Shown here in pieces: positions 1-6,544 of a stretch of 14,767 bases of DNA (its first letter is position 1; every line of letters begins with the position of its first letter). Source of the DNA: Chloroflexota bacterium (GTDB lineage Bacteria; Chloroflexota; Dormibacteria; Aeolococcales; Aeolococcaceae); the NCBI GenBank assembly GCA_003491925.1, contig DNAU01000259.1, forward strand, positions 1 to 14,767, in the 5' to 3' direction. The position numbers and the translations under genes are program-made. The notes beneath the pieces are model-generated. The model worked only from the letters and a program-made list of their open reading frames with translations, was not told the origin of the DNA and made no database searches.

Positions 1-793
1 GGCGGGCAAGCCCGTGGTGGGCTGCGGCGCGGGCACGGGAATCTCCGCCAAGATGGCCGAGGCGGGCGGTGCCGACCTCATCATCATCTACAACTCCGGG
101 CGCTACCGGATGGCGGGGCGCGGTTCGCTGGCAGGGTTGCTCGCCTATGGCGACGCCAACGCGATCGTCGTGGAGATGGGGGCTGAGGTTCTGCCCGTCG
201 CGACGAAGACACCCGTGCTCGCGGGTATCAACGGCACCGATCCGTTCCGCCTGATGCCCGTCTTCCTGCGCCAGCTCAAGGACATTGGTTTCTCGGGCGT
301 GCAGAACTTCCCCACCGTCGGGTTGATCGACGGGGGTTTCCGGGCCAACATCGAAGCCACCGGAATGGGCTACGACAAGGAGGTCGAGGCGATCCATGTG
401 GCCCATGAGATCGACCTCTTCACGTCGCCCTACGTCTTCGACGCAGATCAGGCCAAGGCGATGGCCAAGGCCGGCGCTGACATTCTCGTTGCGCATGTCG
501 GCCTGACCACCGCCGGGACGATCGGGGCGGGCGTCGCGCTCACGCTTGACCAGGCTATCGAGCGAGTCCTGACGATCGCGGAGGCGGGCCGGAGCGTACG
601 ACCGGATATGCTGGTGATCTGCCACGGCGGTCCCTTCGACGAGCCGGACAGCGTTGGTTCGGCCCTGGCGAGGATGCCGGGGATCGCCGGCTTCTTCGGG
701 GCGTCCAGCATCGAGCGGCTCCCCACCGAGCGTGCGATCAGGGGGCAGGTCGAGGAATTCAAGCGGCTCAAGGTGGCGCCAGGCAAGAGGTAG
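1..793 (+). CDS. Phosphoenolpyruvate hydrolase-family TIM-barrel protein, 5' truncated by window edge
   Basis: The frame is open from base 2 ([13 protein letters not shown]...), so the GTG codons at 14 and 17 are internal and the true start lies upstream of the window. About 263 residues are visible, close to the usual ~275 for the family, so perhaps a dozen residues are missing. Seen: a glycine-rich [11 protein letters not shown] segment, the [18 protein letters not shown] block, [20 protein letters not shown], an AHVGLTTAG strand and a C-terminal [10 protein letters not shown] / [13 protein letters not shown] phosphate-loop-like end. These fit the PEP hydrolase-like family, a cytoplasmic TIM barrel related to PEP-using enzymes. 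The family often occurs fused or next to UPF0261/Tm-1-like proteins; such a partner would lie upstream here. The exact substrate is not established for most members. A GC-rich hairpin follows the stop and comB lies downstream on the same strand. Confidence 0.85.
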   Translation, partial: AGKPVVGCGAGTGISAKMAEAGGADLIIIYNSGRYRMAGRGSLAGLLAYGDANAIVVEMGAEVLPVATKTPVLAGINGTDPFRLMPVFLRQLKDIGFSGVQNFPTVGLIDGGFRANIEATGMGYDKEVEAIHVAHEIDLFTSPYVFDADQAKAMAKAGADILVAHVGLTTAGTIGAGVALTLDQAIERVLTIAEAGRSVRPDMLVICHGGPFDEPDSVGSALARMPGIAGFFGASSIERLPTERAIRGQVEEFKRLKVAPGKR

Positions 794-831
794 TGACTGG
801 CGCGTAGCACAAGCTGTCAGTGAGGGCGGCA

Positions 832-852
832 GGCGCCGGGTCCGCCGGCGCC
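832..852 (+). terminator. GC-rich perfect hairpin after the PEP hydrolase-family gene
   Basis: GGCGCCGG (832-839) pairs perfectly with CCGGCGCC (845-852) around the five-base loop GTCCG. It starts 38 bases after the upstream stop codon and ends 91 bases before the comB start. There is no clear T-run after it (only CTCTT), so it may be a weak or factor-assisted terminator, or an mRNA-stabilising hairpin, rather than a canonical intrinsic terminator. Confidence 0.4.
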
Positions 853-943
853 GGCCGCTCTTCGATGTCCGATTTCCCCGAGGAACGATGCTGGTGAGGC
901 ACCTGGCGTTGCTCTCTCGATGCGCGGTCGACGGTGCTGCGCC

Positions 944-1699
944 ATGCGCATCATCAATGTGGATGTCGCGTTGGTGCCGGCGGAGGCGCGTCGCTGGCCG
1001 CCGATCGTCTGCGTGGTCATCGACGAGCTGCGGGCCAGTTCGACGATCACGACGCTCCTCGACCTTGGCTGCACCGATACCTCCCTGGCGGCGAGCCTCC
1101 GGGAGGCGCGCCGCCTGGGGATGGAGCGTGGGAGCCTTCTCGCCGGCGAGCGTGATGGCCGCACACCGCGGGGTGTCGACGCGAACAACTCACCGGCCGA
1201 GCTGGCCAGGGCGGCTGTCCGCGGACGGAGCGTGGTGCTCCGCACGACCAACGGCACGGTTGTGATCAGCCGGCTTCAGCGGATGACGCCGCTCTACGTG
1301 GGTTGCCTTCTCAACGCTCGCGCCTGCGCCGAGCAGGCGCTGCGGGAAGCCGTCTCGCTGGGTAGCGATGTGGGGATCGTGTGCGCCGGAGAGCATGGCC
1401 GCTTCGCCTTGGAAGATGCGCTGACGGCAGGGCTGCTTCTCGAGCGGCTTCTCGAGCTGGCGGCGGCCTGGCGAGTGCCCGGCCGGCTGAGTGACTCGGC
1501 AGAGGTGGCCATTCGCTTGCGGTGGACGTACCCCGACCTGGTCGCGGCTTTCCGAGCGTCCTCGACGGGACGGCTGTTGCGGGACATCAATGCTGAGGAG
1601 GATCTGGAGCTGTGCTGCCGCGTCGACGGCAGCCGCACCGTTCCCGTCGTCAACGTCGGTTCGCGACTCCAGGTCAGGCGGATGGCTCCGCTGGCGTGA
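944..1699 (+). CDS. comB: 2-phosphosulfolactate phosphatase family protein (ComB)
   Basis: A cytoplasmic, Mg-dependent acid phosphatase family that converts 2-phosphosulfolactate to sulfolactate, first known from archaeal coenzyme M synthesis and widely present in bacteria without CoM. Seen in the 251-residue product: the VVIDELRASSTITTLL block (residues 24-39), AGERDGRTPRGVDANNSPAEL (67-87), the TTNGT motif (101-105), GCLLNARACAEQAL (120-133), VCAGEHGRFALEDALTAG (146-163), and a C-terminal SSTGRLL...DLELCCRVD...VPVV block. These match ComB along its length. An upstream ATG at 920 adds eight basic residues (MRGRRCCA) unlike the family N-terminus, so ATG 944 is preferred; neither start has a clear Shine-Dalgarno. 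The gene converges on the transporter ATPase with only three bases between their stops. Without other CoM or sulfolactate genes in view, the physiological substrate is open. Confidence 0.82.
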   Translation: MRIINVDVALVPAEARRWPPIVCVVIDELRASSTITTLLDLGCTDTSLAASLREARRLGMERGSLLAGERDGRTPRGVDANNSPAELARAAVRGRSVVLRTTNGTVVISRLQRMTPLYVGCLLNARACAEQALREAVSLGSDVGIVCAGEHGRFALEDALTAGLLLERLLELAAAWRVPGRLSDSAEVAIRLRWTYPDLVAAFRASSTGRLLRDINAEEDLELCCRVDGSRTVPVVNVGSRLQVRRMAPLA

Positions 1700-1702
1700 T
1701 CG

Positions 1703-2680
1703 CTACGGGTCGCTGAGGGCACCACGGTGCTGTTCGGCGGTGCGGAATATCGGGGCTCCGGGGCAAGCGAACCACATCAGCTCGCCGATCGGCACTGATC
1801 GGTCCGAGCGACAGCGGAATCGTCCCCGCCAGCGCCCTTCAGCTTCCAGCTCGAGCTCGATCCTGGCTCCCTGGGGAACCAGGCCGACCACCCGCGCCGA
1901 GATCTCCCAGTCATCCGCAGCGGCGACCGGATACACGCGGTCGGGATGCAGGCCCATGGTCTGAGGGCCGGAGCTGAGCCAGCCCCGATAGCCCACCAGC
2001 TCGGCCACCTCGCGGCTGGCCGGTCGCAGCACCAGGTCGCGGGCGTCGGCCACCTGGAGGATCTCACCACGGTGGAGAACGGCCAGGCGCTGGGCAAAGG
2101 CCTGGGCTTCCTCGAGCTGGTGGGTGACCAGGATGGCGGAGGTGCCGGAACCGTCCAGCTCGCGGCGCAGCAACTCGAGCAGCTCCACGCTCAAGGGACG
2201 GTCCAAGGATGTGAAGGGCTCGTCCAGGCAGAGCAGACCCACCTTGGCCTGCAGCGCGCGGGCGAGGGACACCCGCTGGGCCTCGCCGCCGGAGAGACCC
2301 CGGGGTCGGGCTCCCACAAGGGCCCCCAGCCCCAGCCTCTCCGCGGTGGCCCGGGCTGCGGCCGGGTCGGCTTCCCGCGCATAGCCGATGTTCTGCAGCA
2401 CCGTGAGGTGGGGGAAGAGGCCCGTGTCCTGACGCAGCAGGCCGACTCTCCGTCGCCCCGGGGGCACGTCGGCGGTTGGGTACCAGGCCGAGCTGAGCAG
2501 CCGCCCCCCGAGGCGGATCTCGCCGCGGCTCAGCCGCTGCAGTCCCGCGAGGGCCTCCACCGTGGTGGTCTTGCCCGCTCCGGATCGACCCAGCAGCGCC
2601 ACCCGCTCTCCTGGCCGCACCTGCACATTGACCCGGACGCTGAACTCCCGTCGAGCCACCTCAAAGTCGGCGACGAGCAC
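1703..2680 (-). CDS. Molybdate/tungstate-type ABC transporter, ATP-binding subunit
   Basis: A cytoplasmic ATPase energising the oxyanion importer encoded just upstream. Seen in the 325-residue product: Walker A GRSGAGKTT (31-39), Q-loop Gln in LLRQDTGLFPHLTV (Q84), signature LSGGEAQRVSLARAL (129-143), Walker B LLCLDEP (149-155) with D-loop SLD, and the H-loop His in VTHQLEEA (H187). The C-terminal ~85 residues, beginning near GLHPDRVYP, have the length and beta-rich pattern of a TOBE-like regulatory domain, as in ModC/WtpC and other oxyanion ATPases. A GTG at 2686 also fits, but GTG 2680 has GGAG five bases upstream, so it is chosen; it overlaps the permease 3' end by 20 bases, consistent with translational coupling. 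I leave the symbol blank because ModC, WtpC and TupC cannot be told apart safely. Confidence 0.85.
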   Translation of the reverse strand: MLVADFEVARREFSVRVNVQVRPGERVALLGRSGAGKTTTVEALAGLQRLSRGEIRLGGRLLSSAWYPTADVPPGRRRVGLLRQDTGLFPHLTVLQNIGYAREADPAAARATAERLGLGALVGARPRGLSGGEAQRVSLARALQAKVGLLCLDEPFTSLDRPLSVELLELLRRELDGSGTSAILVTHQLEEAQAFAQRLAVLHRGEILQVADARDLVLRPASREVAELVGYRGWLSSGPQTMGLHPDRVYPVAAADDWEISARVVGLVPQGARIELELEAEGRWRGRFRCRSDRSVPIGELMWFACPGAPIFRTAEQHRGALSDP

Positions 2681-3479
2681 GGGCACTCCAGATGTAGGCG
2701 GCGACTGGCAGGGGCAGGGCGACTACCAGCAGCACGAGGGCGTAGGGCAGGGCTGACGCGAGCCCTGTCTCCTGCAACGTCACCCAGATCTGCATCGGCA
2801 GACCAAAGGGATGGTAGGCGATGATCAGGACAGCGCCGAAGGCGCCCATCGCTCTGGCCCAGGTCACTGCGAGCGCGTTGGCCAGCCCGGGCGCGGCCAT
2901 CGGTATGGTCACCCGCCGCCAGGTCCGCCAACGGCCGTCCCCCAGCAGTGCCGCGGCTTGCTCCAGCGCTGGATCGACGGTGGCGAAGGCGGCCATGGCG
3001 CCCAGCACGTAGAAGGGTACGGACTCGTAGATCTCGGCCACTATCAGGGCGAAGAAGGTGTCCGACGCGGTCAGGTTGAGGTGACTGAGGGCAGCTCCGA
3101 TGGGGGTGGCCGGCCCGACCATGAAGATCAGCAGCAGGCCGATGACCAGCGGCGGGGTGAGCAGGGGCAGGATCACTCCCGCCTCCCAGATCCGGGGAAA
3201 GGGCAGCCGCCCACGGGCCATCAGGTAGGCGAGCGGGGTGCCCAGCAGCAGGATGACTGCCAGAGCCACGAGCGACGCCGTCACAGACGTCACCAGGGGT
3301 TGCAAGGCGCCCGGCTGGCTGAGGGCGTTCCACACGGAAGCCGGGGTGAGGTGAGCCAGGAGGGAGATGAGCGGGCCCAGCAGGGCAACCCAGACGATCA
3401 GCGCTCCGAACAGGGCGGCGCCGGTGCTGACTCGTACACCGGCACCGCGCATCGCGATCGAGGCTGGCGGATTGGTCAA
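2661..3479 (-). CDS. Molybdate/tungstate-type ABC transporter permease (ModB/WtpB-like)
   Basis: Inner-membrane channel subunit of 272 residues. Hydrophobic segments lie near residues 20-42, 62-85, 100-122, 135-158, 190-215 and 240-262, about six membrane spans, as in ModB-type permeases. The cytoplasmic EAA loop that docks on the ATPase is recognisable as EQAAALLGDGRWRTWRRVTIP followed by MAAPGLANALAVTWARAMGAFGAVLI, with the AxGEFG-type position reading AMGAFGA. The start given is a TTG at 3479 whose TTGA overlaps the TGA stop of the binding-protein gene, typical of coupled translation; an in-frame ATG at 3452 would remove nine residues and has no ribosome-binding site. It sits between the binding protein and the ATPase in one operon. 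Confidence 0.85.
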   Translation of the reverse strand: MTNPPASIAMRGAGVRVSTGAALFGALIVWVALLGPLISLLAHLTPASVWNALSQPGALQPLVTSVTASLVALAVILLLGTPLAYLMARGRLPFPRIWEAGVILPLLTPPLVIGLLLIFMVGPATPIGAALSHLNLTASDTFFALIVAEIYESVPFYVLGAMAAFATVDPALEQAAALLGDGRWRTWRRVTIPMAAPGLANALAVTWARAMGAFGAVLIIAYHPFGLPMQIWVTLQETGLASALPYALVLLVVALPLPVAAYIWSARARRRL

Positions 3480-4495
3480 CTGCTTGTGGTGAGATCCCTT
3501 ACGCCCGGAGGAACGGCCGACGCCGTGCCCAGCAGCGTGGGGGGCAGCAGCGTGTAGCCCTCGTTCTTGAGTATGGTGCGCGCGGCGGGACTGAGTAGGA
3601 ATTCGACGAATGCGGTTGCCGCCGGGGTGGCGGGGTTGGCCGTGGTGCTCAGCACCGAGGCTTCGAGATCGAGCAGAGAACCATGCACCACCGTGCCGGT
3701 CGAGAGCGTCATCGATGCCCTCTCATAGATCGAGGCGTCGCTTGGGTCACCGAAGTTGATGTCGTTCGGAAGAGCGACGTAGGGGAGCCCAAGCTGGACT
3801 GCCTGGGGAAGATAGGCGCTGGCGGCATCCAGCTCGCCCGCCTGCAGGGTGGGCTCGAGCGCCGTCTCCGAGAAGATCTGGGAGCTGTCGTCGGTCCCGC
3901 CGAGGACAGCGCTGGCAGTGGTCGCGCTGATCCCGAGGTACTGCTGGGCCAGGCCGACCATCTCCACGAAGCCCTGACCCTGAGGATCCGTCGCCGGATC
4001 GGTGCGGCCAAGCTTGAAGCCGGGGGTCGCCATCAGGGTGAAGAGGTCGGTGATCGGCAGCTTGCCCTCTGAGATCTTCTTCAGCTCGGGAGCGTGGGGG
4101 CCCTGAGGGTAGTAGGCGACCACCAGCGGGCTGGACGCGAACTGCACCGCCCACGTGGTGAACTTGGGCTCCACAATGGCCATGGCTGCCGACCCGATCG
4201 GGATGAACACGTTCGGGGTGATCTCGCCGGCCGCGATCTCCTGGGCGAGCCCTAAGCTTCCAGCCGACTGATTCTGATACTCGTCGCCGGTCTGCGCGAT
4301 GAACGACGGGCCCATGTACTTGTCCATCAGCAGCTGGAGCGAGCCGGCGCTCACCACGTTGGCCAGGCTGGGGGTCCCTGCGCTCGGAGACGCTGTGGGG
4401 CTGGATGAGACGGCGCTGCTGGCCCCGCAGCCCACCGCGACCGACGCCACCAATACGGTGAGCACGACCGCGCATCTCGACCCACAGACATCCAT
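3476..4495 (-). CDS. Molybdate/tungstate-binding lipoprotein (WtpA/ModA-like)
   Basis: Extracytoplasmic solute-binding protein of the importer, 339 residues. Start: ATG 4495 is preceded by GGAGGTGA at optimal spacing; the ATG at 4519 in the same frame is less likely. The N-terminus is a lipoprotein signal (basic residue, hydrophobic core VVLTVLVASVAV, lipobox VAVGC with Cys23), followed by a Ser/Pro/Ala-rich linker to about residue 43. The mature part has the oxyanion-binder pattern: SAGSLQLLMDKYMGPSF...TG, a second GSL, EIAAGEITPNVF, then GRTDPATDPQGQG and a C-terminal FLLSPAARTILKNEGY. AGSL and the D-P-x-x-D-P-x-G motif resemble the WtpA branch (molybdate/tungstate) more than E. coli ModA. 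The Moco genes and TOBE regulator beside it support molybdate or tungstate over sulfate. Specificity between the two anions cannot be read off. Confidence 0.8.
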   Translation of the reverse strand: MDVCGSRCAVVLTVLVASVAVGCGASSAVSSSPTASPSAGTPSLANVVSAGSLQLLMDKYMGPSFIAQTGDEYQNQSAGSLGLAQEIAAGEITPNVFIPIGSAAMAIVEPKFTTWAVQFASSPLVVAYYPQGPHAPELKKISEGKLPITDLFTLMATPGFKLGRTDPATDPQGQGFVEMVGLAQQYLGISATTASAVLGGTDDSSQIFSETALEPTLQAGELDAASAYLPQAVQLGLPYVALPNDINFGDPSDASIYERASMTLSTGTVVHGSLLDLEASVLSTTANPATPAATAFVEFLLSPAARTILKNEGYTLLPPTLLGTASAVPPGVRDLTTSS

Positions 4496-4500
4496 GAACT

Positions 4501-4508
4501 TCACCTCC
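4501..4508 (-). promoter_or_regulatory. Strong Shine-Dalgarno for the binding-protein gene
   Basis: On the minus strand GGAGGTGA lies about five bases before ATG 4495. It is one of the few strong ribosome-binding sites in this window and decides the start eight codons inside the longest open frame. Confidence 0.7.
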
Positions 4509-4547
4509 GTCGTGGTCATCGTCGATAGCCATCACCTGACGGTGCAT

Positions 4548-4559
4548 AAGTCTAGCATA
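4548..4559 (-). promoter_or_regulatory. Candidate -10 region of the transporter operon
   Basis: Minus strand reads TATGCTAGACTT, offering TATGCT or TAGACT as a -10 hexamer 50-60 bases before the start codon, leaving room for a leader with the Shine-Dalgarno. No good -35 is visible 16-18 bases upstream, which would suit an activator-dependent promoter. This is a weak call from base pattern only. Confidence 0.3.
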
Positions 4560-4605
4560 GGCGTAAATGCCGATTCCACGAGTGATGGGCTCGAGGTTGC
4601 ATATG

Positions 4606-4655
4606 TGTCCGCACTTCGGACAGTTGCTGTCCATATAACAGTTGCTGTCCATATA
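4606..4655. promoter_or_regulatory. Operator-like array: overlapping palindromes within an 18-bp tandem repeat
   Basis: Seen directly: an exact 18-bp tandem repeat, ACAGTTGCTGTCCATATA, at 4620-4637 and 4638-4655. Each copy contains the dyad ACAG-TTG-CTGT; the first extends to the perfect palindrome GGACAG-TTG-CTGTCC (4618-4632). Overlapping it on the left is a second perfect palindrome, TGTCCG-CACTT-CGGACA (4606-4622). The array lies 111-160 bases upstream of the binding-protein start and about 190 bases downstream of the HTH-TOBE regulator stop, in non-coding DNA. The arrangement looks like multiple binding sites for a dimeric or oligomeric regulator. The regulator next door is the obvious candidate, by inference only. 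Confidence 0.6.
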
Positions 4656-4848
4656 GCGGGCGATGGCGCCATCGGGCGCCCGCAGGTGCCAGGATGTTTG
4701 GCGCTTTCCTTGACCGAGCGATTCGCTCCGCGGCGGCTTCGCATCTCCCGACCCGAGGCGCCGTGCGAACCCATCCCGACGGCAGCACCGCACATGCCAG
4801 GACGACGGAGTGCGGCCGCGCCCGCTATGAGCTTCCGGAGCCGAGCAA
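4656..4848. other. Non-coding gap between the regulator stop and the operator array
   Basis: The whole gap between regulator and transporter operon is 353 bases (4496-4848). Apart from the array, the candidate -10 and the ribosome-binding site, I see no supported gene. The remaining 4656-4848 part holds only minor inverted repeats such as GGCGCCATCGGGCGCC (4675-4680 region) and no clear terminator for the regulator. Confidence 0.45.
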
Positions 4849-5241
4849 TCAGGTCTTCTCGATCATCATCGAGGTCGCTTTCACCAAGGCCATCACCTCG
4901 TCCCCCTCGCGAAGGCCCAGTTCCTCGATGGAGTCTCGGGTCACCGCCGCAGTGAGCAAGTACGGACCGGCCTCGATCTCGACCAGTGCCATCACCCCGT
5001 CGGCCTCGATCGAGAGCACCCGACCCAGCATGCGGTTGCGAGCGGACATACGGGCGCCCGTACGGTGGCGCTCTGGAATGGCTCTGAGGCGCCGCACCTC
5101 GCTGGCAGGCACCAGGCGGCGATTGTCCAGGTCGCGGTGGGTGCGCAGTTTCCCGGCGCGGTCCCAGCGACGAAGAGTGTCCACACTGACCCCGATCGCA
5201 CGCGCCGCCTCGCCCAGCGTGAGATCCTTCTCCCTGGCCAT
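4849..5241 (-). CDS. MerR/BldC-like helix-turn-helix regulator with C-terminal TOBE (Mop-like) molybdate-binding domain
   Basis: A 130-residue one-component regulator. Residues 7-53 form a MerR/excisionase-type winged HTH: LTLGEAARAIGVSVDTLRRW followed by DRAGKL and the wing region NRRLVPASEVRRL. Residues ~66-128 are a single TOBE/Mop domain: SARNRMLGRVLSIEADG, a beta strand ALVEIEAGPYLLTAAVT, and EELGLREGDEVMALVKATSMMI, the usual end of molybdopterin/oxyanion-binding Mop folds. Known of the families: the HTH binds DNA and Mop domains bind molybdate or tungstate as oligomers. Inference: it senses intracellular oxyanion and controls the transporter just downstream and perhaps divergent moaA. 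ATG 5241 is chosen because the HTH begins right after it; upstream sequence in frame is low-complexity. A TATCAC hexamer ends seven bases before the ATG, suggesting leaderless or very short-leader expression. Confidence 0.85.
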   Translation of the reverse strand: MAREKDLTLGEAARAIGVSVDTLRRWDRAGKLRTHRDLDNRRLVPASEVRRLRAIPERHRTGARMSARNRMLGRVLSIEADGVMALVEIEAGPYLLTAAVTRDSIEELGLREGDEVMALVKATSMMIEKT

Positions 5242-5248
5242 CCCCACA

Positions 5249-5254
5249 GTGATA
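5249..5254 (-). promoter_or_regulatory. Candidate -10 for the HTH-TOBE regulator
   Basis: Minus strand TATCAC, preceded by TGTGC, lies seven bases before ATG 5241, so transcription would begin at or one base from the start codon. No Shine-Dalgarno is present apart from a GGGG run touching the ATG. No convincing -35 is seen. Confidence 0.35.
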
Positions 5255-5423
5255 GCACAAGCCCCCCAGCGAGCGGTGGTCGGTCGCTCGTGAAGTGCCC
5301 CCCCACCCTGCCGGAGCTCGCCTCCGTTGCCCGGCTCCGGACCACCTCGCCGATCTTCCCCTAGCGTCGGTAGGCGGGAGCGCGGGTTGGATCGCGGCTG
5401 GCGGCGCTGGACCGCGGCTCCGC

Positions 5424-5429
5424 TATGAT
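5424..5429 (+). promoter_or_regulatory. Candidate -10 for moaA
   Basis: TATGAT differs from the TATAAT consensus by one base and lies 14 bases before ATG 5444, giving a leader of roughly eight bases. It sits in the 202-base divergent gap (5242-5443) between moaA and the regulator gene, so both could share control. No clear -35 is found, and I saw no Moco-riboswitch-like structure; the leader would be too short for one. Confidence 0.35.
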
Positions 5430-5443
5430 GGTTTCTCTGCGCC

Positions 5444-6544
5444 ATGCAGCCACCGAATGAGCCAACGATGAGTACTGCTGCCGCGTATCGTCGTGCCTCA
5501 GACGGAGAAGGCGCATTCTCGCCCGACGGTGGGAGCCGTCCTGCGCCTCTCCATGATTCCCTGGATCGCCCGCTCCGCGACCTGCGCATATCGGTCACCG
5601 ATCGCTGCAACTTCCGCTGTCCCTACTGCATGCCCCGGAGCCACTACGGTCCGGGCCACCGATTCCTCCCCGTCGGTGAGCAGCTGAGCGCCGACGAGAT
5701 CGTTCGGCTCGCCAGTGTCTTCGTCTCCCTGGGTGTGACCAAGATCCGCCTCACCGGGGGAGAGCCGCTGCTCCGTCCCGACCTCGTTCAGATCGTGCGC
5801 CGGTTGCACGCTCTCGCCATCCCGGACCTCGCCCTCACCACCAACGGAGCCCTGCTCCGCAGGTTGGCGGGCCCTCTGGCACGCGCCGGGCTCGGCCGAC
5901 TCACCGTCAGCCTCGACTCTCTCGACCCCGCCATTTTCGCTGCGATGAGCGATTCGCGGGTTGATCTCGGTGCGGTGCTGGAGGGGATCGCCGCCGCTCA
6001 GGCGGCGGGCCTTCATCCCATCAAGCTCAACTGCATGATCCGGCGAGGGGTGAACGAGAGTAGCGTCCTCCGACTGGTTGATTTCGCCCGCTCCGGCGGG
6101 CTGGTCCTTCGTTTCATCGAGTACATGGATGTCGGGTCGTCCAACGGCTGGCGGCGCGAAGACGTGGTCACCGCTCAGGAGATCCTGGACGTGGTGAGCC
6201 GGGAGCACCCACTGGTCGAGGAGGCTCGCGAGCCGAGCGCCGTCGCCCAGCGTTACCGATTCGCTGACGGGCGCGGGGAGGTGGGTGTCATCGCCTCGGT
6301 GAGCCGTCCCTTCTGCGGCGACTGCACCAGGGCTCGGCTTGGCTCGGACGGACATCTGTACACCTGCCTCTTCGCGGTCTCCGGGCTGGATCTTCGCGGG
6401 CCGCTCCGGGGTGGCGCCGGCGACGATGAGCTGCGACAGCTGGTGAGCACGCTCTGGCAACGCCGCGCCGATCACTACTCCGAGGTGAGAGCGTCCCTCA
6501 CCTCCTCGTTGCGGCGGATCGAGATGTCCTACGTCGGCGGGTGA
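5444..6544 (+). CDS. moaA: GTP 3',8-cyclase, Moco biosynthesis radical SAM enzyme
   Basis: Catalyses the first Moco step, converting GTP to 3',8-cyclo-7,8-dihydro-GTP, which MoaC turns into cPMP. Seen in the 366-residue product: DLRISVTDRCNFRCPYCMP with the radical SAM CxxxCxxC cluster (Cys-N-F-R-Cys-P-Y-Cys), SAM-binding LTGGEPLLRPD, TTNG, the SLDSLDP block, FIEYMDVG, and the C-terminal second 4Fe-4S cluster FCGDCTRARLGSDGHLYTCLF. The chain ends in Gly-Gly (SYVGG), as in active MoaA. The length is slightly above the usual ~330 because of a variable ~35-residue N-terminal leader. ATG 5468 is an alternative start and neither has a Shine-Dalgarno; 5444 is kept because of the -10 just upstream. 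The last 16 bases overlap the 3' end of convergent moaB. Confidence 0.95.
   Translation: MQPPNEPTMSTAAAYRRASDGEGAFSPDGGSRPAPLHDSLDRPLRDLRISVTDRCNFRCPYCMPRSHYGPGHRFLPVGEQLSADEIVRLASVFVSLGVTKIRLTGGEPLLRPDLVQIVRRLHALAIPDLALTTNGALLRRLAGPLARAGLGRLTVSLDSLDPAIFAAMSDSRVDLGAVLEGIAAAQAAGLHPIKLNCMIRRGVNESSVLRLVDFARSGGLVLRFIEYMDVGSSNGWRREDVVTAQEILDVVSREHPLVEEAREPSAVAQRYRFADGRGEVGVIASVSRPFCGDCTRARLGSDGHLYTCLFAVSGLDLRGPLRGGAGDDELRQLVSTLWQRRADHYSEVRASLTSSLRRIEMSYVGG

Noticed and set aside
1718..1731. GCACC-AC-GGTGC hairpin as a bidirectional terminator for comB and the ATPase gene
   Set aside because: Only a five-base stem with a two-base loop, no T-run, and it lies inside the ATPase coding sequence.
1946..2824. 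292-residue plus-strand open frame opposite the ABC ATPase and permease end
   Set aside because: Gln/Gly/His-rich antisense shadow with no family pattern; real ATPase motifs are on the minus strand.
4560..4660. Minus-strand peptide YMDSNCYMDSNCPKCGHIC, a possible zinc-ribbon microprotein
   Set aside because: The frame has no ribosome-binding site and runs on out of phase through the binding-protein gene. The repeated YMDSNC is just the 18-bp DNA repeat, whose palindromes are better explained as DNA-level sites.
4633..4662. ModE-like operator (CGCTATAT ... GTTATATG on the minus strand)
   Set aside because: The two AT-rich segments are in direct rather than inverted orientation, as expected from the tandem repeat, so the spacing and symmetry of a ModE site are not met.
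5242..5443. Moco riboswitch upstream of moaA
   Set aside because: The likely -10 leaves a leader of about eight bases and I see no conserved multi-stem layout in the 202-base gap.
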